Part shown: positions 53,121 to 63,651 of the stretch, one piece after another | Layout: each line of letters starts with the position of its first letter | Numbering within the stretch: the stretch's first letter is position 1 | Notes under the pieces: model-generated | The model's input: the letters and a program-made list of their open reading frames with translations, nothing else | Told to the model about the DNA's origin: nothing | The model's database searches: none | NCBI GenBank assembly: GCA_014058105.1 | Contig: JACGCM010002669.1 | Coordinates: forward strand, 186,001-250,000 | Reading direction: 5' to 3' | Length of the DNA stretch: 64,000 nt | Source: Kingdonia uniflora | Taxonomy: Eukaryota > Streptophyta > Magnoliopsida > Ranunculales > Circaeasteraceae | Translations under genes and position numbers: made by a program

Positions 53121-54460
53121 TTTGTATTGGATTCGAGAGGCATATTATTCCTGGGTGGCAGGTCATTTCGGGGTTTGTAAGACTCTGTTGAATTTGTTGA
53201 GTTATGTCTATTGGCCGAAAATACTGGTAGATGTTGCTCGTGTGGTTCGTGGTTGCGTGCTATGCAACACATCGAAGCCTTCCAATCGGAAGATAAGACT
53301 ATACTTACTATTACCAGTTCCTAACCGACCTTGAGAGAGCATTTTGATGGATTTTATGGGTGGTTTGCCCATGACCAAGTGTAAGAATGACTATTTGTTT
53401 GTGGTGGTGGATTGATTCAGCAAGATGATTGTTCTTATTCCATGCCAGAAGACGGTCACCGGGGAAGGAGCAACGCGATTATTTTTCAGAGACATCTGGA
53501 GGATTTTGGGCTCTTTTCTTATATTATTTATGATAAGGATAGCCACTTTTTGGGTCAATTTTGAAGATCTTTATGGGGGATGATGGACACTAAGTTGAAA
53601 AGAAGTACCGCTTTTTATCCGTAGACTGACGGGCAAACAGAGGAAGTTAATCGCACATTGGTACATTTATTATAGGGATTCCATTTTAAGTATCCTAAGA
53701 GTTGGGATGAGAGCTTACCGAATCTTTAGTTTGTGTTTGACCGGGCGATTCATGGTTTCGCTTTGAAGTCTCCATTTAAAGTTTGTTTGGGGTACTTGCC
53801 GCAAAGCCATTTTGATTTGACATTAAGTCTTGGCGACAAGACGGTATCTGGGAAGGAGGAAAAGGAGAAGGTTAAAGCTCAACATTTCATTAAGAGGATA
53901 AGCAAGGTTCATGAGGCAGTTGAAGCACAATTGACGAAGACTCAAGCAAAGTATAAGGCTCGACACAACAAACATCGGGTTGAGTGTATTTTTCAAGAGG
54001 GCGACCTAGATCGGTTGCATTTGGGTAATGAACAGCTTAAGGGGGAAGGTAAAAAGCTCAAACCTATCCGTTATGGTCCATTTTTGATACTCAAGAAGAT
54101 TGGTGACAATGCATTCCAGTTGGATTTGCCACCTTTCATGAAGATTCATTCGGTGAATAATGTCGAGCATTTGAAGCTATTTGAGCCATCTCTTTTAGAT
54201 GAAGACTCTACAATCGATACTCGCCTACCGTCAGTTGATGACTTATGGATGGAAAGTGAAGATCCGTTGTAGGAGGATGGTATTCTAGTGAGAAAAGTTT
54301 ATACTTCAAGATAGGGTGGTATTAAATCGTTCTGAGTTTGGAAGAAGGGTCAACTGCCTAGCAAGTCGAAGTGGTACACCAGGGATATGGGCATAGCCGT
54401 ATTTCCATATCTCCAGGTCTAGCTTGAGCAGGAGCTTAAGGCTCCTAAAGGGGGGAGCCA
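53121..54460 (+). pseudogene. Gypsy integrase with degraded chromodomain
   Basis: The frame 53122-53334 includes AGHFGVCKTLLNLLSYVYWP and VVRGCVLCNTSKP (HHCC finger: H, CVLC visible). After stops, LMDFMGGLPMTKCKNDYLFV and VVD*FSKM give the first catalytic Asp; the second and third are in broken frames. The frame 53733-54272 (179 aa) reads DRAIHGFALKSPFKVCLGYL, KYKARHNKHRVECIFQEGDL and RYGPFLILKKIGDNAFQLDL (GPY/F module). The downstream ILVRKVYTSR … FXVWKKGQLPSKSKWYTRDM fits a CRM-type chromodomain with stops. A purine tract AAAGGGGGGAGCCA precedes the 3' LTR. Confidence 0.8.
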
Positions 54461-54969
54461 TGATCCAAGAGGATATAAGGAAATTTTGTTAAATATTAAC
54501 CAATGTCTTTCAAACGAGATTTGGAGTCGTTCGAACGACTTCTGTTCTATTCGAGCAGATTTATTTTATATTCGAATAGATTAAGTCTTGAGGTGTTTTA
54601 TTCGAATACATCTAAGGTCAATTTGAATACATTTTCTGTTATGTTTTCTATTCGAATACACTTTGATTTCTATTTGACTAAACATATGTCTGAAGTGTTT
54701 TATTCGAATACATTAATTGTCTGTTCGAATACACTTTTTCTATTCGAATAGAGAGTTATTCTATTCAAACAGAGGTGCAATTCAGCCTATTTCTTTAGGC
54801 GTTTAAGGGAATATTTTTCCTATTTAGTAACTAGGACTTATAAACCTTATAAAAGGGGCAAGGCTAGGGAATACTTAGAGTCACATTTTTTAGGGTCCCC
54901 GAATCCATCCCCCATCTACTAAACATTTTGAAACAATGAATTTGAAGAATTGTGAGATAAATATCTCCA
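54461..54969 (+). repeat. 3' LTR of the CRM-like element
   Basis: It starts TGATCC after the purine tract and contains the TTCGAA cluster (54525-54775) and a TATA box CTTATAAAAGG at ~54848. It is read as ending …ATCTCCA at 54969 because ATAAA follows, matching the 5' flank at 45790-45794. The right end is less certain than the left. Confidence 0.65.
54525..54775 (+). promoter_or_regulatory. TTCGAA palindrome cluster in the CRM-like LTR U3
   Basis: About nine copies of TATTCGAATA, TCGTTCGAACGA, TGTTCGAATA or one-base variants lie within 250 bp. They end ~75 bp before the TATA box at ~54848. The 5' LTR stub retains only the first (TTATTCGAATGA at 45861). This parallels the clusters at 328-545 and 13561-13760. 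Confidence 0.6.
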
Positions 54970-54974
54970 ATAAA

Positions 54975-55339
54975 GGTAACTTTCAAACCATAAACGAAAT
55001 CCTCAAATACTACATCCAAGATGGTTCTTGTTTTATGACTAATCCTTCTCTCTCATGGCCTCAATCCTCTTACAGCTACCCATTATGAAACCCTAAAAGC
55101 TTTCTCAAATACTACTATTGCCACTATCCACTTCCAATCCAAGATATTGCTGCAACAACTTGAACGACCGAACTTGATTTTGCAAAGTTGTGAAGAATCA
55201 ATCAAGATAATGTAGATCATCAATATAAACAAAATTTCTAAAATTTAATTTGGATTGTATTGATTGGGTTTTTTAGTTTGCTTTTCATGTATCCATTTAT
55301 CCCGTTGTTGGAGATAAAATGCTTTAAAAAGTAGGATTT
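54975..55339. other. Unassigned short spacer
   Basis: Right flank of the CRM-like element. No ORF or repeat is recognised. Confidence 0.25.
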
Positions 55340-55526
55340 TACCATTTTAGGGATAACGGTTCGGTTTCAGTCTGGTTATGGTTTTCCCTATTTTCTATCT
55401 CTTTGGTTTCTGTTTGATTTTTGATAAATTCAGTTTAGTTTCAGTTTCAAAATTCATAAACCTAATTACTTCGCTTTGGGTTTGGTTTTAGTACTAAACT
55501 GGCCCATGTTGAGCCCTGTAACCAGA
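55340..55526. mobile_element. hAT-like terminal region ending GAGCCCTG
   Basis: Rich in CGGTTCGGTTTCAGT and TTGGTTTCTG words and ending ATGTTGAGCCCTG. The inverse of that end (CAGGGCTCAACAT) has the CAGGG start typical of many hAT-derived elements. It is the possible counterpart of 42961-43160. Confidence 0.4.
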
Positions 55527-57275
55527 CTACGGCTCCATATATTCCACAAAAAATGAAATGGGAGAAAATATCATTATTGAGATTGCTTAGCTTTCACGAT
55601 ATAACTGATCTTATTTATTTATAGTACTAAAGGAATAGCTATGCCATCATAATCAATCTCGGTTGTTGATTACCCTACCAGCCTACCCTACACATGCTGA
55701 AGAAATTATATGGTTTAGTTTATAACACAGTCGTTAGATCATGAAGGTTATTTTGTCTACCCTCACAATTTATTTAATACTAAAATACCCCTATTTCGTA
55801 TGTACCAAATCCCATCCAAAATAGGCATCTCAATCGTAATTATGAGATGAAAGAAGGGGTATAAATGGAAGTCCAGCGCACAACTTTTCGTATATACGAA
55901 ATTAGGGGTATTTTGGGAAGCCTAAATACAAAATCAGGGTCATTTCTGTAAATCTTCCTCTAACATTTCGTCTCTCCCAAACGAACCAAACTTCTATCTT
56001 CCAAACCCACCAAAACTCCTCTCTCCTCTCTTCTCTCTTCCAAAGCAAACCCACTAGGCTCAATTCGATGTTGAAGCTATGAAGATCGTCTGGGCTGGTT
56101 CACAACAACAACTCGATGTGTCGGAATGAATTGCTCGACCTCGTTGCGTGCGATCCTATAAGTTATCTCATATTTTGTTTGATCTCGTTGCAAATATATC
56201 AGATTGTAGCTTATTTGATCCCAACTTTTTAGGTTTCAGCTTGCAATTTTGATCATAGAGTTATAATAATAATAATAATTATTTGAATTGCGTAATCGTG
56301 ATTTTTATGGCGAGTTCATGACTTTTGGCTGTGAGTTTTTCAACTTCAATGGAGGTTCAGATACTTCAGATGCCTGTAAAAGAAAGAAGAATTAACAATC
56401 TCAGGGTTATCTCGCAAAAAAAAAAAAAACTACGATGTGGGCCGGTTTAATAAAATAAATTAAAATATTATTTCGAGTGCATATGAGAATTAAACATTTA
56501 AGAACATATAAGGGAATGTGAAGATTCAATAAAGAGTTAGTCAGATTCATAGGATGATCGCCATAGTACACATAAGGTATTAAGATATATTATATAGCTT
56601 ATGGAGTTGTTCGTGGAGATATACGGCCAATTACATGTGATTTAGAGTTAGGATTAGATCTCATGCGGTATTATTTTAGGATTTGAGACAAGATAAGAAC
56701 TTGAATCAAGTGTAGAAGGATTTCTTTTTAGTAGAAGTGAAATAAAAAATTCTTAGTTGGGGAGACAAAAGCTGGCTTTATGTCTAAATTAAGTAATAAA
56801 CTTTAGGTGTTTCTTTGATTATTTTCTCTTCTAGGCCATGGCCCTAGATCCATTAACTTTACCTTCACCTAGAACCGCTGTGGACTCTAAAGAGAACAAC
56901 CAACTATAGCTACGCATTCATGAACATAAGAAAATACTACATACAAGAGAGTGATACAGTCCTACACTGTATTTATGATGTAAAATGAACACAGTTGACC
57001 TAGTAATACTGTACTTAAAGAGTCTAGCTATTAGAGGTGTTCAATTTTTAAGTTGAATTGAATAGAAACATAGGATTTGTATGGCTATCTTCAAAACATA
57101 TTCGAAGAAGACTATAAAAGATGTGTCAAAAGCGATGATAATAATAGTAATGACGACAATAACACATAGAAAAGCATACATTGATAATGATGAGAGAGAA
57201 TTAGGAAAAACAAAAAATAGGACTAGTGAAGCAAAAAATTGGTTACAGTATTAAACAACAAGTTACTAGTGCAAT
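55527..57275. other. Intergenic region downstream of the RADIALIS-like gene
   Basis: Holds a foldback element at 55782-55914, a poly-A run near 56418, and AT-rich DNA without coding signal. A second, very short exon of the MYB gene may lie here, but I could not locate it. Confidence 0.4.
55782..55914. mobile_element. 133-bp foldback MITE-like element
   Basis: The ends are inverted copies of ~24 bp: left AAAATACCCCTATTTCGTA (55782-55800) and right TACGAAATTAGGGGTATTTT (55895-55914), differing by one indel and one base. The right arm also contains a perfect 16-bp palindrome TTTCGTATATACGAAA (55886-55901). No target duplication could be fixed. Confidence 0.6.
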
Positions 57276-57557
57276 TTACCTATGTTTCTCATCACCCATG
57301 CCTTTGCCATTAGTATTACTACTAGTGGACCTGTAATTAGGAAAGGGGACTTGGCCAGACTCGATATGCTTGAGATCTTGTATAAGAATGTCGTAATGTT
57401 TCTTCACATGATCCGCGGTTTTTCCACCGACTGCTTTGGCCACATTAAACCAGTGGTCTGGTGTATCCTTATCATAGAAGGCCAACGCCTTCTCGAACAA
57501 TTTATTTTGCTTTGGTGTCCAAGATGAACTGGAGTTGCGCATAGAGCTCGACGCCAT
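57276..57557 (-). CDS. RADIALIS-like SANT/MYB transcription factor, main exon
   Basis: The 93-aa frame [20 protein letters not shown]… is a single MYB/SANT repeat protein of the RAD/RL (I-box-like) family. These are small nuclear proteins that in the family compete with DIV-type MYBs for partner factors in flower, seed or seedling development. Residues 13-64 carry the repeat: [20 protein letters not shown], then [20 protein letters not shown], then [15 protein letters not shown], with first and second Trp present and the third replaced by Tyr (HY), as in the family. VPFPNY follows. The length fits RAD proteins. The end GDEKHR is followed by AG|GTAAATT, a good splice donor at 57280/57279, so the true C-terminus may come from a small second exon, as in relatives. 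All conserved residues look intact. Confidence 0.93.
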   Translation of the reverse strand: MASSSMRNSSSSWTPKQNKLFEKALAFYDKDTPDHWFNVAKAVGGKTADHVKKHYDILIQDLKHIESGQVPFPNYRSTSSNTNGKGMGDEKHR

Positions 57558-57654
57558 TACCTTTCTTGAAGTAGACTGATGTTAGCCTGTGAAGTAAAAA
57601 TGAGATTATGGGGCTCGAGTATGTAATGTGATGTAGGGAGTAGAGACTTGGGCG

Positions 57655-57702
57655 AAGTGATTAGAAATGCAAAATACTGCTATTTGCTCTTTATAAACAT
57701 GT
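57655..57702 (-). promoter_or_regulatory. TATA-box region of the RADIALIS-like gene
   Basis: Reverse strand ATGTTTATAAAGAGC (TATA at 57690-57698) lies ~135 bp upstream of the ATG at 57557. A TTTTTACTTCACAG stretch (57589-57602), between it and the ATG, could be a 5'-UTR intron acceptor. Both are position-based inferences. Confidence 0.4.
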
Positions 57703-58961
57703 GGATAGGGTAGTATGGTGGAGCCAGTTGGCGAATATATTTAGCAAGAGGGTAGAATAAGGTGTGACCCATTTTCATAGGAACCACAAGTTGATGGACA
57801 AAAAACAACAAGGGGGAAGGAGGAGAATCAGTATCAAAAGAGGGCCTTTGTAGTTTATACTTAGACTTCACAAAACTTTCATTTAAGTCCCTTCTTTTCT
57901 TTGTCTCCCATTTTTAATAATATCAATAGCAAGCCTAATTTTTTTATATTAGTATTTACCTCTCCAAATCGTACTAAAAACAAAAACCTCTGATCTCTTG
58001 GTTGATGAATTTAGAGACTTAGCATGGAAGTTCAGAGGTCTGATACATAATTCCTGAGAAATATTCCAAAAGGGTTATCGCTGGCCAGAAGAGTTTCTGT
58101 AAAACTAAAACTGGTTTATTTTATTGTTGAAGAGAGTCAACAGGTGTTGGTCATTTGAGAAGATGGGTGGTAAGTATCGTCTCGTATTCCAACGGTACAC
58201 CAAGTAGTTGGAAGTAACCAGCTTTAACAAATTCTCATCATACCAAAACATTAAAAGTTTACGGGGTGTAACAGGTCTCTTGGAAATTTTGATATGTTTA
58301 CCCTGCTGATACATCCGTAGGGATGATGAACGGATTTGTAGAAGAACAGACTGTAAGCCAGATTCCAGAGGTTGTGTTGGCTCGTGGGAACTATAGGTGT
58401 TTATATTTTTTAAAAGATGAGAGTGTCTGGCTGTACATTTTCTATTACTAAAATATCATGTACTGCAACGTTCTTGTCATATCAGAATATTTTCATTGAA
58501 TAATTTCCTGAAGATATCCGTATAAGTTCCAAGAGTTATTGGCAGATAATTCACTGAAAAATAATTGAACAGATACACGTGACAAAAATCATGATTAAAA
58601 TCTCTTCCATCATTTCTTCACAGGCCCGTTGTTCATGTTCATGTTAAAGTTCAAGTTCTTTTTATATATATTGATGTTTTGAGTTTATCATTTCTTCGGA
58701 GACCCATTGTTCTTAAGAACCAAATATTCAAGTTCCGTTCTTCCCTTTAAACCCATCCAAATCTTTTTTCCTTCCATCTTCCATCTTCGAACCTTAACCA
58801 AAATCCTTTCATGGTGGAGATGCAATCAACTCCGAATTGGAGCAACAAACCTCCAAAAGAAACGATATTGCTCTTTGATTGAACATTGCTCATTACAATG
58901 GAGTTCACCAGAGATTGATTTTCATGGCATAACTACTCCTTTAGTATTATAGATTATGTAT
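57703..58961. other. Upstream region of the RADIALIS-like gene and intergenic DNA
   Basis: AT-rich DNA without a clear gene. The frame 58707-58952 and a 23-codon frame from 58813 are unsupported. CT- and A-rich stretches near 58740-58860 look like a plant 5' UTR and could belong to the unrecognised gene candidate further right. Confidence 0.3.
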
Positions 58962-60297
58962 GCTTAGAATTGAGCCTTGTATACTGAGTTCCCGTTTCAA
59001 AGAAAAAATCTGTACTAAAAGATACCTTTTTTGAGGTGGGGTTTTCATTTTCCTCAATTATTATTATTATTATTATTTGCATACAAAAGGTAGTGATTTT
59101 TCCTAATTAGACCTTGGTGAGTATGAGATAAGCTTTTAGTTATATCATCTCATGATTAGTCTGATATGCAGAGGGTTTTTTTTTAATAGTGGCTTATATA
59201 TTGTTTAGTTTAATCTTGAGCTGGGTGCTTGCAGTAATTAATGTACATATATAAGAATTTGTGGTATAATATGCTTTATATTGCAAATTAGATTGTTATA
59301 TGATTTGGGGTTGTGTTTTTAATGATGGGGTTTCATTGTTTTGATTGAATTTTGAGATTTTTCATGAGGTTTATATTAGGTTGGTAGGTGTTTTTGTTAT
59401 TGTTATTGTGTAGGTTTAGAATTGAGTTTATTTTACTAAGTTCTTGTTTGGAAATGAAAATCTATACTAAAAAAATAACTTTCTTTAGGTGGGGTTTTCA
59501 TTTTTCTCCATTTTTATTGATATCATCTATGTAGAAAATGTAGTGGTTTTTCTTACTTCGACCTTAATGAGTGTCATGAATAAAAATCTGTACTAAAAGA
59601 TAGCTTTTTTGAGGTGGGGTTTTCAATTTTCTCTATTTTTATTGTTATTATTTGCATACAAAAGGTGGTGAATTTTCCTAATTAGACCTTGGTGAGTATG
59701 AGATAAGTATTTAGTTATATCATCTCATGATTAGTCTGATATGCAGAGAGTTTTTCTTTAATAGTGGCTTATATATTGTTCAGTTAAATCTTGAGCTGGG
59801 TGCTTGCAGCAATGAATGTACATATATAGGAATTTGTGGTATAATAAGCTTTATATTGCTAATTAGATTGTTATATGATATGGGGTTGTGTTTTTAATGA
59901 TGGGGTTTCATTGTTTTGATTAAATTTTGAGATTTTTCATCAGGTTTATATTAGGTTGGTAGGTGTTTTTGTTATTGTTATTGTGTAGGTTTAGAATTGA
60001 GTTTATTTTACTGAGTTCATGTTTGGAAATGAAAATCTGTACTAAAAAATATCTTTCTGTAGGTGGGGTTTTCATTTTTCTCCATTTTTATTGATATCAT
60101 ATGTATAGAAATAGTAGTGGTTTTTTTTACTTTGACCTTAATGAGTGTCATGGGATAAGATTTTAATTCAATTATCTCATGATTAGTCTGATATCAGATA
60201 TGTAGAGGGTTTTTCTTTTAGAGATGGGCTTATATAGTATTTTAGTTTAATCTTGAGGTGGGTGCTTGCAGCAATGAATGTATATAGGAATGATATT
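58962..60297 (+). repeat. Tandemly duplicated AT-rich block
   Basis: Units start with TAGAATTGAG at 58963, 59417 and ~59993, with a shortened restart AAAAATCTGTACTAAAAGATA at ~59582. Shared internal words include AGGTGGGGTTTTCA, CATCTCATGATTAGTCTGAT, GCTGGGTGCTTGCAG and GATGGGGTTTCATTG. Full units are ~450 bp, and the truncated unit 59417-59581 is ~165 bp. By eye, 58962-59415 and 59582-59992 are over 90% alike. It is non-coding and may lie in an intron of the candidate gene around it. Confidence 0.85.
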
Positions 60298-60403
60298 TTT
60301 TTTGTAGAATTTTGTGTTATTAGTTGAATCGATTCGTTTATGATATTAGTTTATATATATTTAGTTGAGTAAATAAACTTCTTTAGTTGTTGCTATCTAT
60401 TTT

Positions 60404-60624
60404 TAGGTCTTTGTGTTTATAATAGCACGAAAAATATCGTACTCCAAAGGGTCATTCCATCAGACAACAGTTGCCTCTTCAATGTTGTCGGGTGAGCTTC
60501 TGATAAACATACATGTTTTCCATTGAGTTCTGATATTTAGTCTTTTTATGAACTTGGTGTTTAAGATAAGAGAAAAAAATTGGATTGCAGGAAATCTGCA
60601 ACGAATGTTGCAAGAATGAAGAAA
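60404..60624 (+). CDS. Unrecognised two-exon coding candidate
   Basis: Exon 60404-60493 follows an acceptor-like CTATTTTTAG and ends TCGG before GTGAGC. The next exon starts after ATTGCAG at 60591. Joined, the frame reads ARKISYSKGSFHQTTVASSM and LSGNLQRMLQE, then a TGA. Splice signals on both sides of the small intron (60492/3-60591) are good, and the composition is protein-like. I recognise no family. It could be the end of a longer spliced gene starting near 58700, a transcribed pseudogene or chance. Confidence 0.3.
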
Positions 60625-60659
60625 AACAAATCCCGTGTATCTATGTTGCGGTCATAGGC

Positions 60660-62110
60660 TGGATGAGGGGTCCATTCTTTAACTGGTGCAGTTGTTTGAA
60701 TTGAAACCTTAAAGGAATAAACGAGATAATACCTGTCAACCTTTTTTTGAAGTGTATATTTGATTTGAAGTCTCTAAAGTTCTTAGTCTCTAATCTACAT
60801 TACTCCTACGTTTTGTCATTGCCAAAATTGAACACTAGAAGTCTAGAAAGATTTAAGAGAGGAGTGTTCCATAAGTAATTTTGGTAACTACAATTATAAC
60901 ACCTATTGTAGCTATATCATCCTTTTGGTACTAGTTAAATCTTTATAAATCTAAGCACGTAAGCCACTATTTCTCTTAGAAGGTTGCCTAGCGCTTAAGT
61001 CTTGCCTCATGCAGCTGTCATTCAATTCAGTTTTAGACTATGTTCTCTGATGATAGTTTGTGTATAGTCGTTACATCTGCTTTTAGATATAATTGTCTTA
61101 GAGAAATTAATAATGTCAACTAAAGGTGAATGGGTGTCTCTTATTTAAGTTTTCAGATTTGTTCGTAAATAATAAAACGATATTAATTGGTGGCCTTATT
61201 AGTGTACAACAATTGATGACAATTTATATGTAATTTGATTTTTCCAGATGAACTCGCAATGGAGGAGGTTTAAAGGAAAATTAGATGGGGGTTGAAACTA
61301 TTTTTCGCAAGGACTGCAACATATTGTACTTATCAGATTGTCCCTTACATGGGTATGCATACAGGTCAGAGTTTGATTTTCTTGCAATGTCGCTTTTTTT
61401 TCCTACGCAACATTGAAGATGTGATGTATGACAAACGGATATTTAAGTTTTTGTTATTGTGACTAAACTCTTAGTCTTACAGGTGATGTCTGTAAAAGTG
61501 TTACATTTTTCTACCAAGTTTCCTAGTGTATAGGATTCGTAACCCCAACTATTCTAAGATCGACCTCAGTCATCTATGTAAAGTGTAAACTCACGTAGCT
61601 CTAGAATAACATATCTATATGACTATATGGTCATTGCTGAAATTAGCTCTTCAATAATCCTATACGTCTGAATTCGAAGCACAACGTTGATAATATAAGC
61701 AAATATCAAGACTAATTAGAAATAGCACGTGTTACTGTATACTAGAGACTAAAAAAACTAAAACGGACTAAAACAAACATCGATAGGGTATTTATAGGGG
61801 ATTTGAAGACCTTCTGGTTTAGATAGCATTAAAGTCGCCATGAATATCTCTTGCGTCCTGAGAACTTGAATAAATAAGTAATGATGATTAACTTATCCAT
61901 GGTGAGGAATTTCATGGATGTGCTATAGAGGGCAACAAATTTAGCCTTTTTGGAAACAGTATAGTAACTACTTAGCAGAGTCTGTAAATATTACTATTAA
62001 CTATAAGATTTACTTTAGTAATTAATCCTATTACTAAGCGAGAAACATTCTTTATCTATTGGCTCCATATTTCTTTGGTATTGTTAAGAAAAATGCTTCT
62101 ACAAATTGCA
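60660..62110. other. Non-coding stretch between exon candidates
   Basis: Possible intron or intergenic DNA, AT-rich, with no ORF or repeat recognised apart from the weak candidate at 61231-61370. Confidence 0.3.
61231..61370 (+). other. Possible unrecognised exon or chance splice sites
   Basis: A TTTTTCCAG acceptor-like site precedes ATGAACTCGCAATGG…, and GGTCAG near 61370 is a donor-like end, but both useful frames hold a stop within 50 bases. No protein is recognised. Confidence 0.15.
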
Positions 62111-62111
62111 G

Positions 62112-62257
62112 ATATAGCTGTTGGAGCCCTGCACCTAGCTGGAGCGAGCTCAGTTATTAGGTCTACTCCAGACTCCTTTGAAGATACCGAAGTAATGGGC
62201 TATAAATCCAGCTTACTGAAGAGGTTTCAAGATCTAAAATTCGACACAATGTCATGA
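62112..62257 (+). CDS. Unrecognised terminal exon candidate
   Basis: A strong acceptor TTCTACAAATTGCAG ends at 62111. The frame then reads IAVGALHLAGASSVIRSTPD and SFEDTEVMGYKSSLLKRFQD before LKFDTMS and a TGA at 62255-62257. The composition is protein-like and differs from transposon sequence. It would be the last exon of a gene whose earlier exons lie to the left. I cannot name it. Reading it as an independent ORF from the ATG at 62075 is less natural than a spliced exon. Confidence 0.4.
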
Positions 62258-62539
62258 GGGATATGCTCATGAGCGATATGTAAAGTAGTTTTGCAGTGTA
62301 GTGCTCTGTGTACCTTACAAATCTCGAATACGTTTGTTAGACATACATGATTGATCAAGCAGATACTCTGAATGTTTGTCTTGTATTTGGTATTTAGAAA
62401 TGTGTTGGGGGCAGTCCAAGCTTTCAGCCATGCAATGTGTTTTAAAGTTGTGAATAACAAAAATATCGAATTTATCACCGGTATATCAGCAAATCAGAAA
62501 ATCGGCTAGACAAATATGATGCTTTAGAACACCTCCAAC

Positions 62540-62830
62540 AGAAGAGTATGTGATTTCGGTTTACCATACCGGTATTTCAGAACCGCATACTGTTTTTGTC
62601 CAATAGAGAATTACGGTTTTAAGAGAGAAGTTGTGATGGGAGAGAGAAAGATGCCACGTGTATTAAAAAGATTTTGACGCGCTCAACAGTTCAGCACCTA
62701 GGAAGTGGTATATTAGAGAGAGAAGTTGTGATGGGAGAGAGAGATGCCAACTGTAACATAAAACTGTTTTGCAGTTTGATAATAATCCAATTATAAAAAA
62801 TAAAAAATCTTCTAAATAACATTGACTGTG
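62540..62830. repeat. MITE-like segment with internal direct repeat
   Basis: AGAGAGAAGTTGTGATGGGA occurs at 62620-62639 and again at ~62716-62735, each followed by GAGAGA and GATGCCA. The left edge CACCTCCAACAGAAGAG is of a kind often seen at ends of short plant repeats. Termini and target duplication could not be fixed. Confidence 0.4.
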
Positions 62831-63651
62831 TGAAGATGTGATCTCTCATTCAAAACATTGATCTGCCTTGCTCTTTTTACCGTTGTACTGCTATCACTTT
62901 GGACCGCCCAATATGGTTGGACTATGTTTTGCTTATGAGGGTCTTCGACCAAGACTGATGTCTTGTACTCATGTCATTACTAAGTACTAAGATTTCTGTT
63001 CAAGCCAAAGTAAAACAATTTATAGATAACCAAATCAACATCATGTTGAAAGCCTGTAAGTCGTCCGTCTGTCTAGTATCTTATGCATGATCAACTATTT
63101 CCAGTTACGTTTGAGAATTGTGAAGGATAATATTACCCTTGACCAAGTCACGGTAAAATCTCGACGACACTATAGTACCAGACACGTGCCTTCAACACTT
63201 TAACAATACAAATACAAAGACGTGTCTTCAACACTTAATAAAAATAAAAATGCCTTTCGATGATGGATCACCAACATTACAAAAGTCATTCAAAATTAAT
63301 CATATAAAAACCTATTTGATAGTTTTCAATTCTCTAAAAAATTAAAAAATTATTGTAGGCACACGATAGCGATAGCGTGTGCCCGACTGCTAGTAGTTTT
63401 GAATATTATCTGTTTGTCCTAATTTAAGTGCCACGTGTACGAGATTATTTCGCTTACGCGCATCATTTAATCTTTGACAATTACGACTCACTCAATCATA
63501 AATCTCATGATTCTCATCCCAAATCTTTCCCTCATTTTTTTTCAATCCGAAACCAGAACTTTCAAAATCCCTAATTCTCTCAAAAAATCTCTATTATTTG
63601 ATCAACCAAAACCCTAATTTCACAATTAAAAGTTGAAATTGTGATCAGGAG
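62831..63651 (+). promoter_or_regulatory. Upstream region and 5' UTR of the LCAT4-like gene
   Basis: G-box/ABRE-like CACGTG cores lie at about 63183 (GACACGTGCC) and 63432 (GCCACGTGTA). A telo-box AAACCCTAA occurs at ~63608 in the presumed 5' UTR, which is CT- and A-rich. No clear TATA box is seen. Binding roles are inferred from the motifs only. Confidence 0.4.

Larger units (their letters stand above)
45795..54969 (+). mobile_element. Decayed CRM-like Ty3/gypsy chromovirus, host of the nested hAT transposon
   Basis: It starts with an LTR stub (45795-~45868) that matches the first ~75 bp of the 3' LTR at 54461 (TGATC…ATTTTGTTRAATATTAACC…GAGATTTGGAG), then jumps straight into gag, so most of the 5' LTR, primer site and gag start are deleted. 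Gag, protease, RT, RNase H, integrase and a degraded chromodomain follow in order on the + strand with many stops. The 3' LTR is 54461-54969. Flanks are ATAAA on both sides (45790-45794, 54970-54974), a plausible target duplication. The hAT element at 48212-52493 splits RT from RNase H. Confidence 0.8.
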
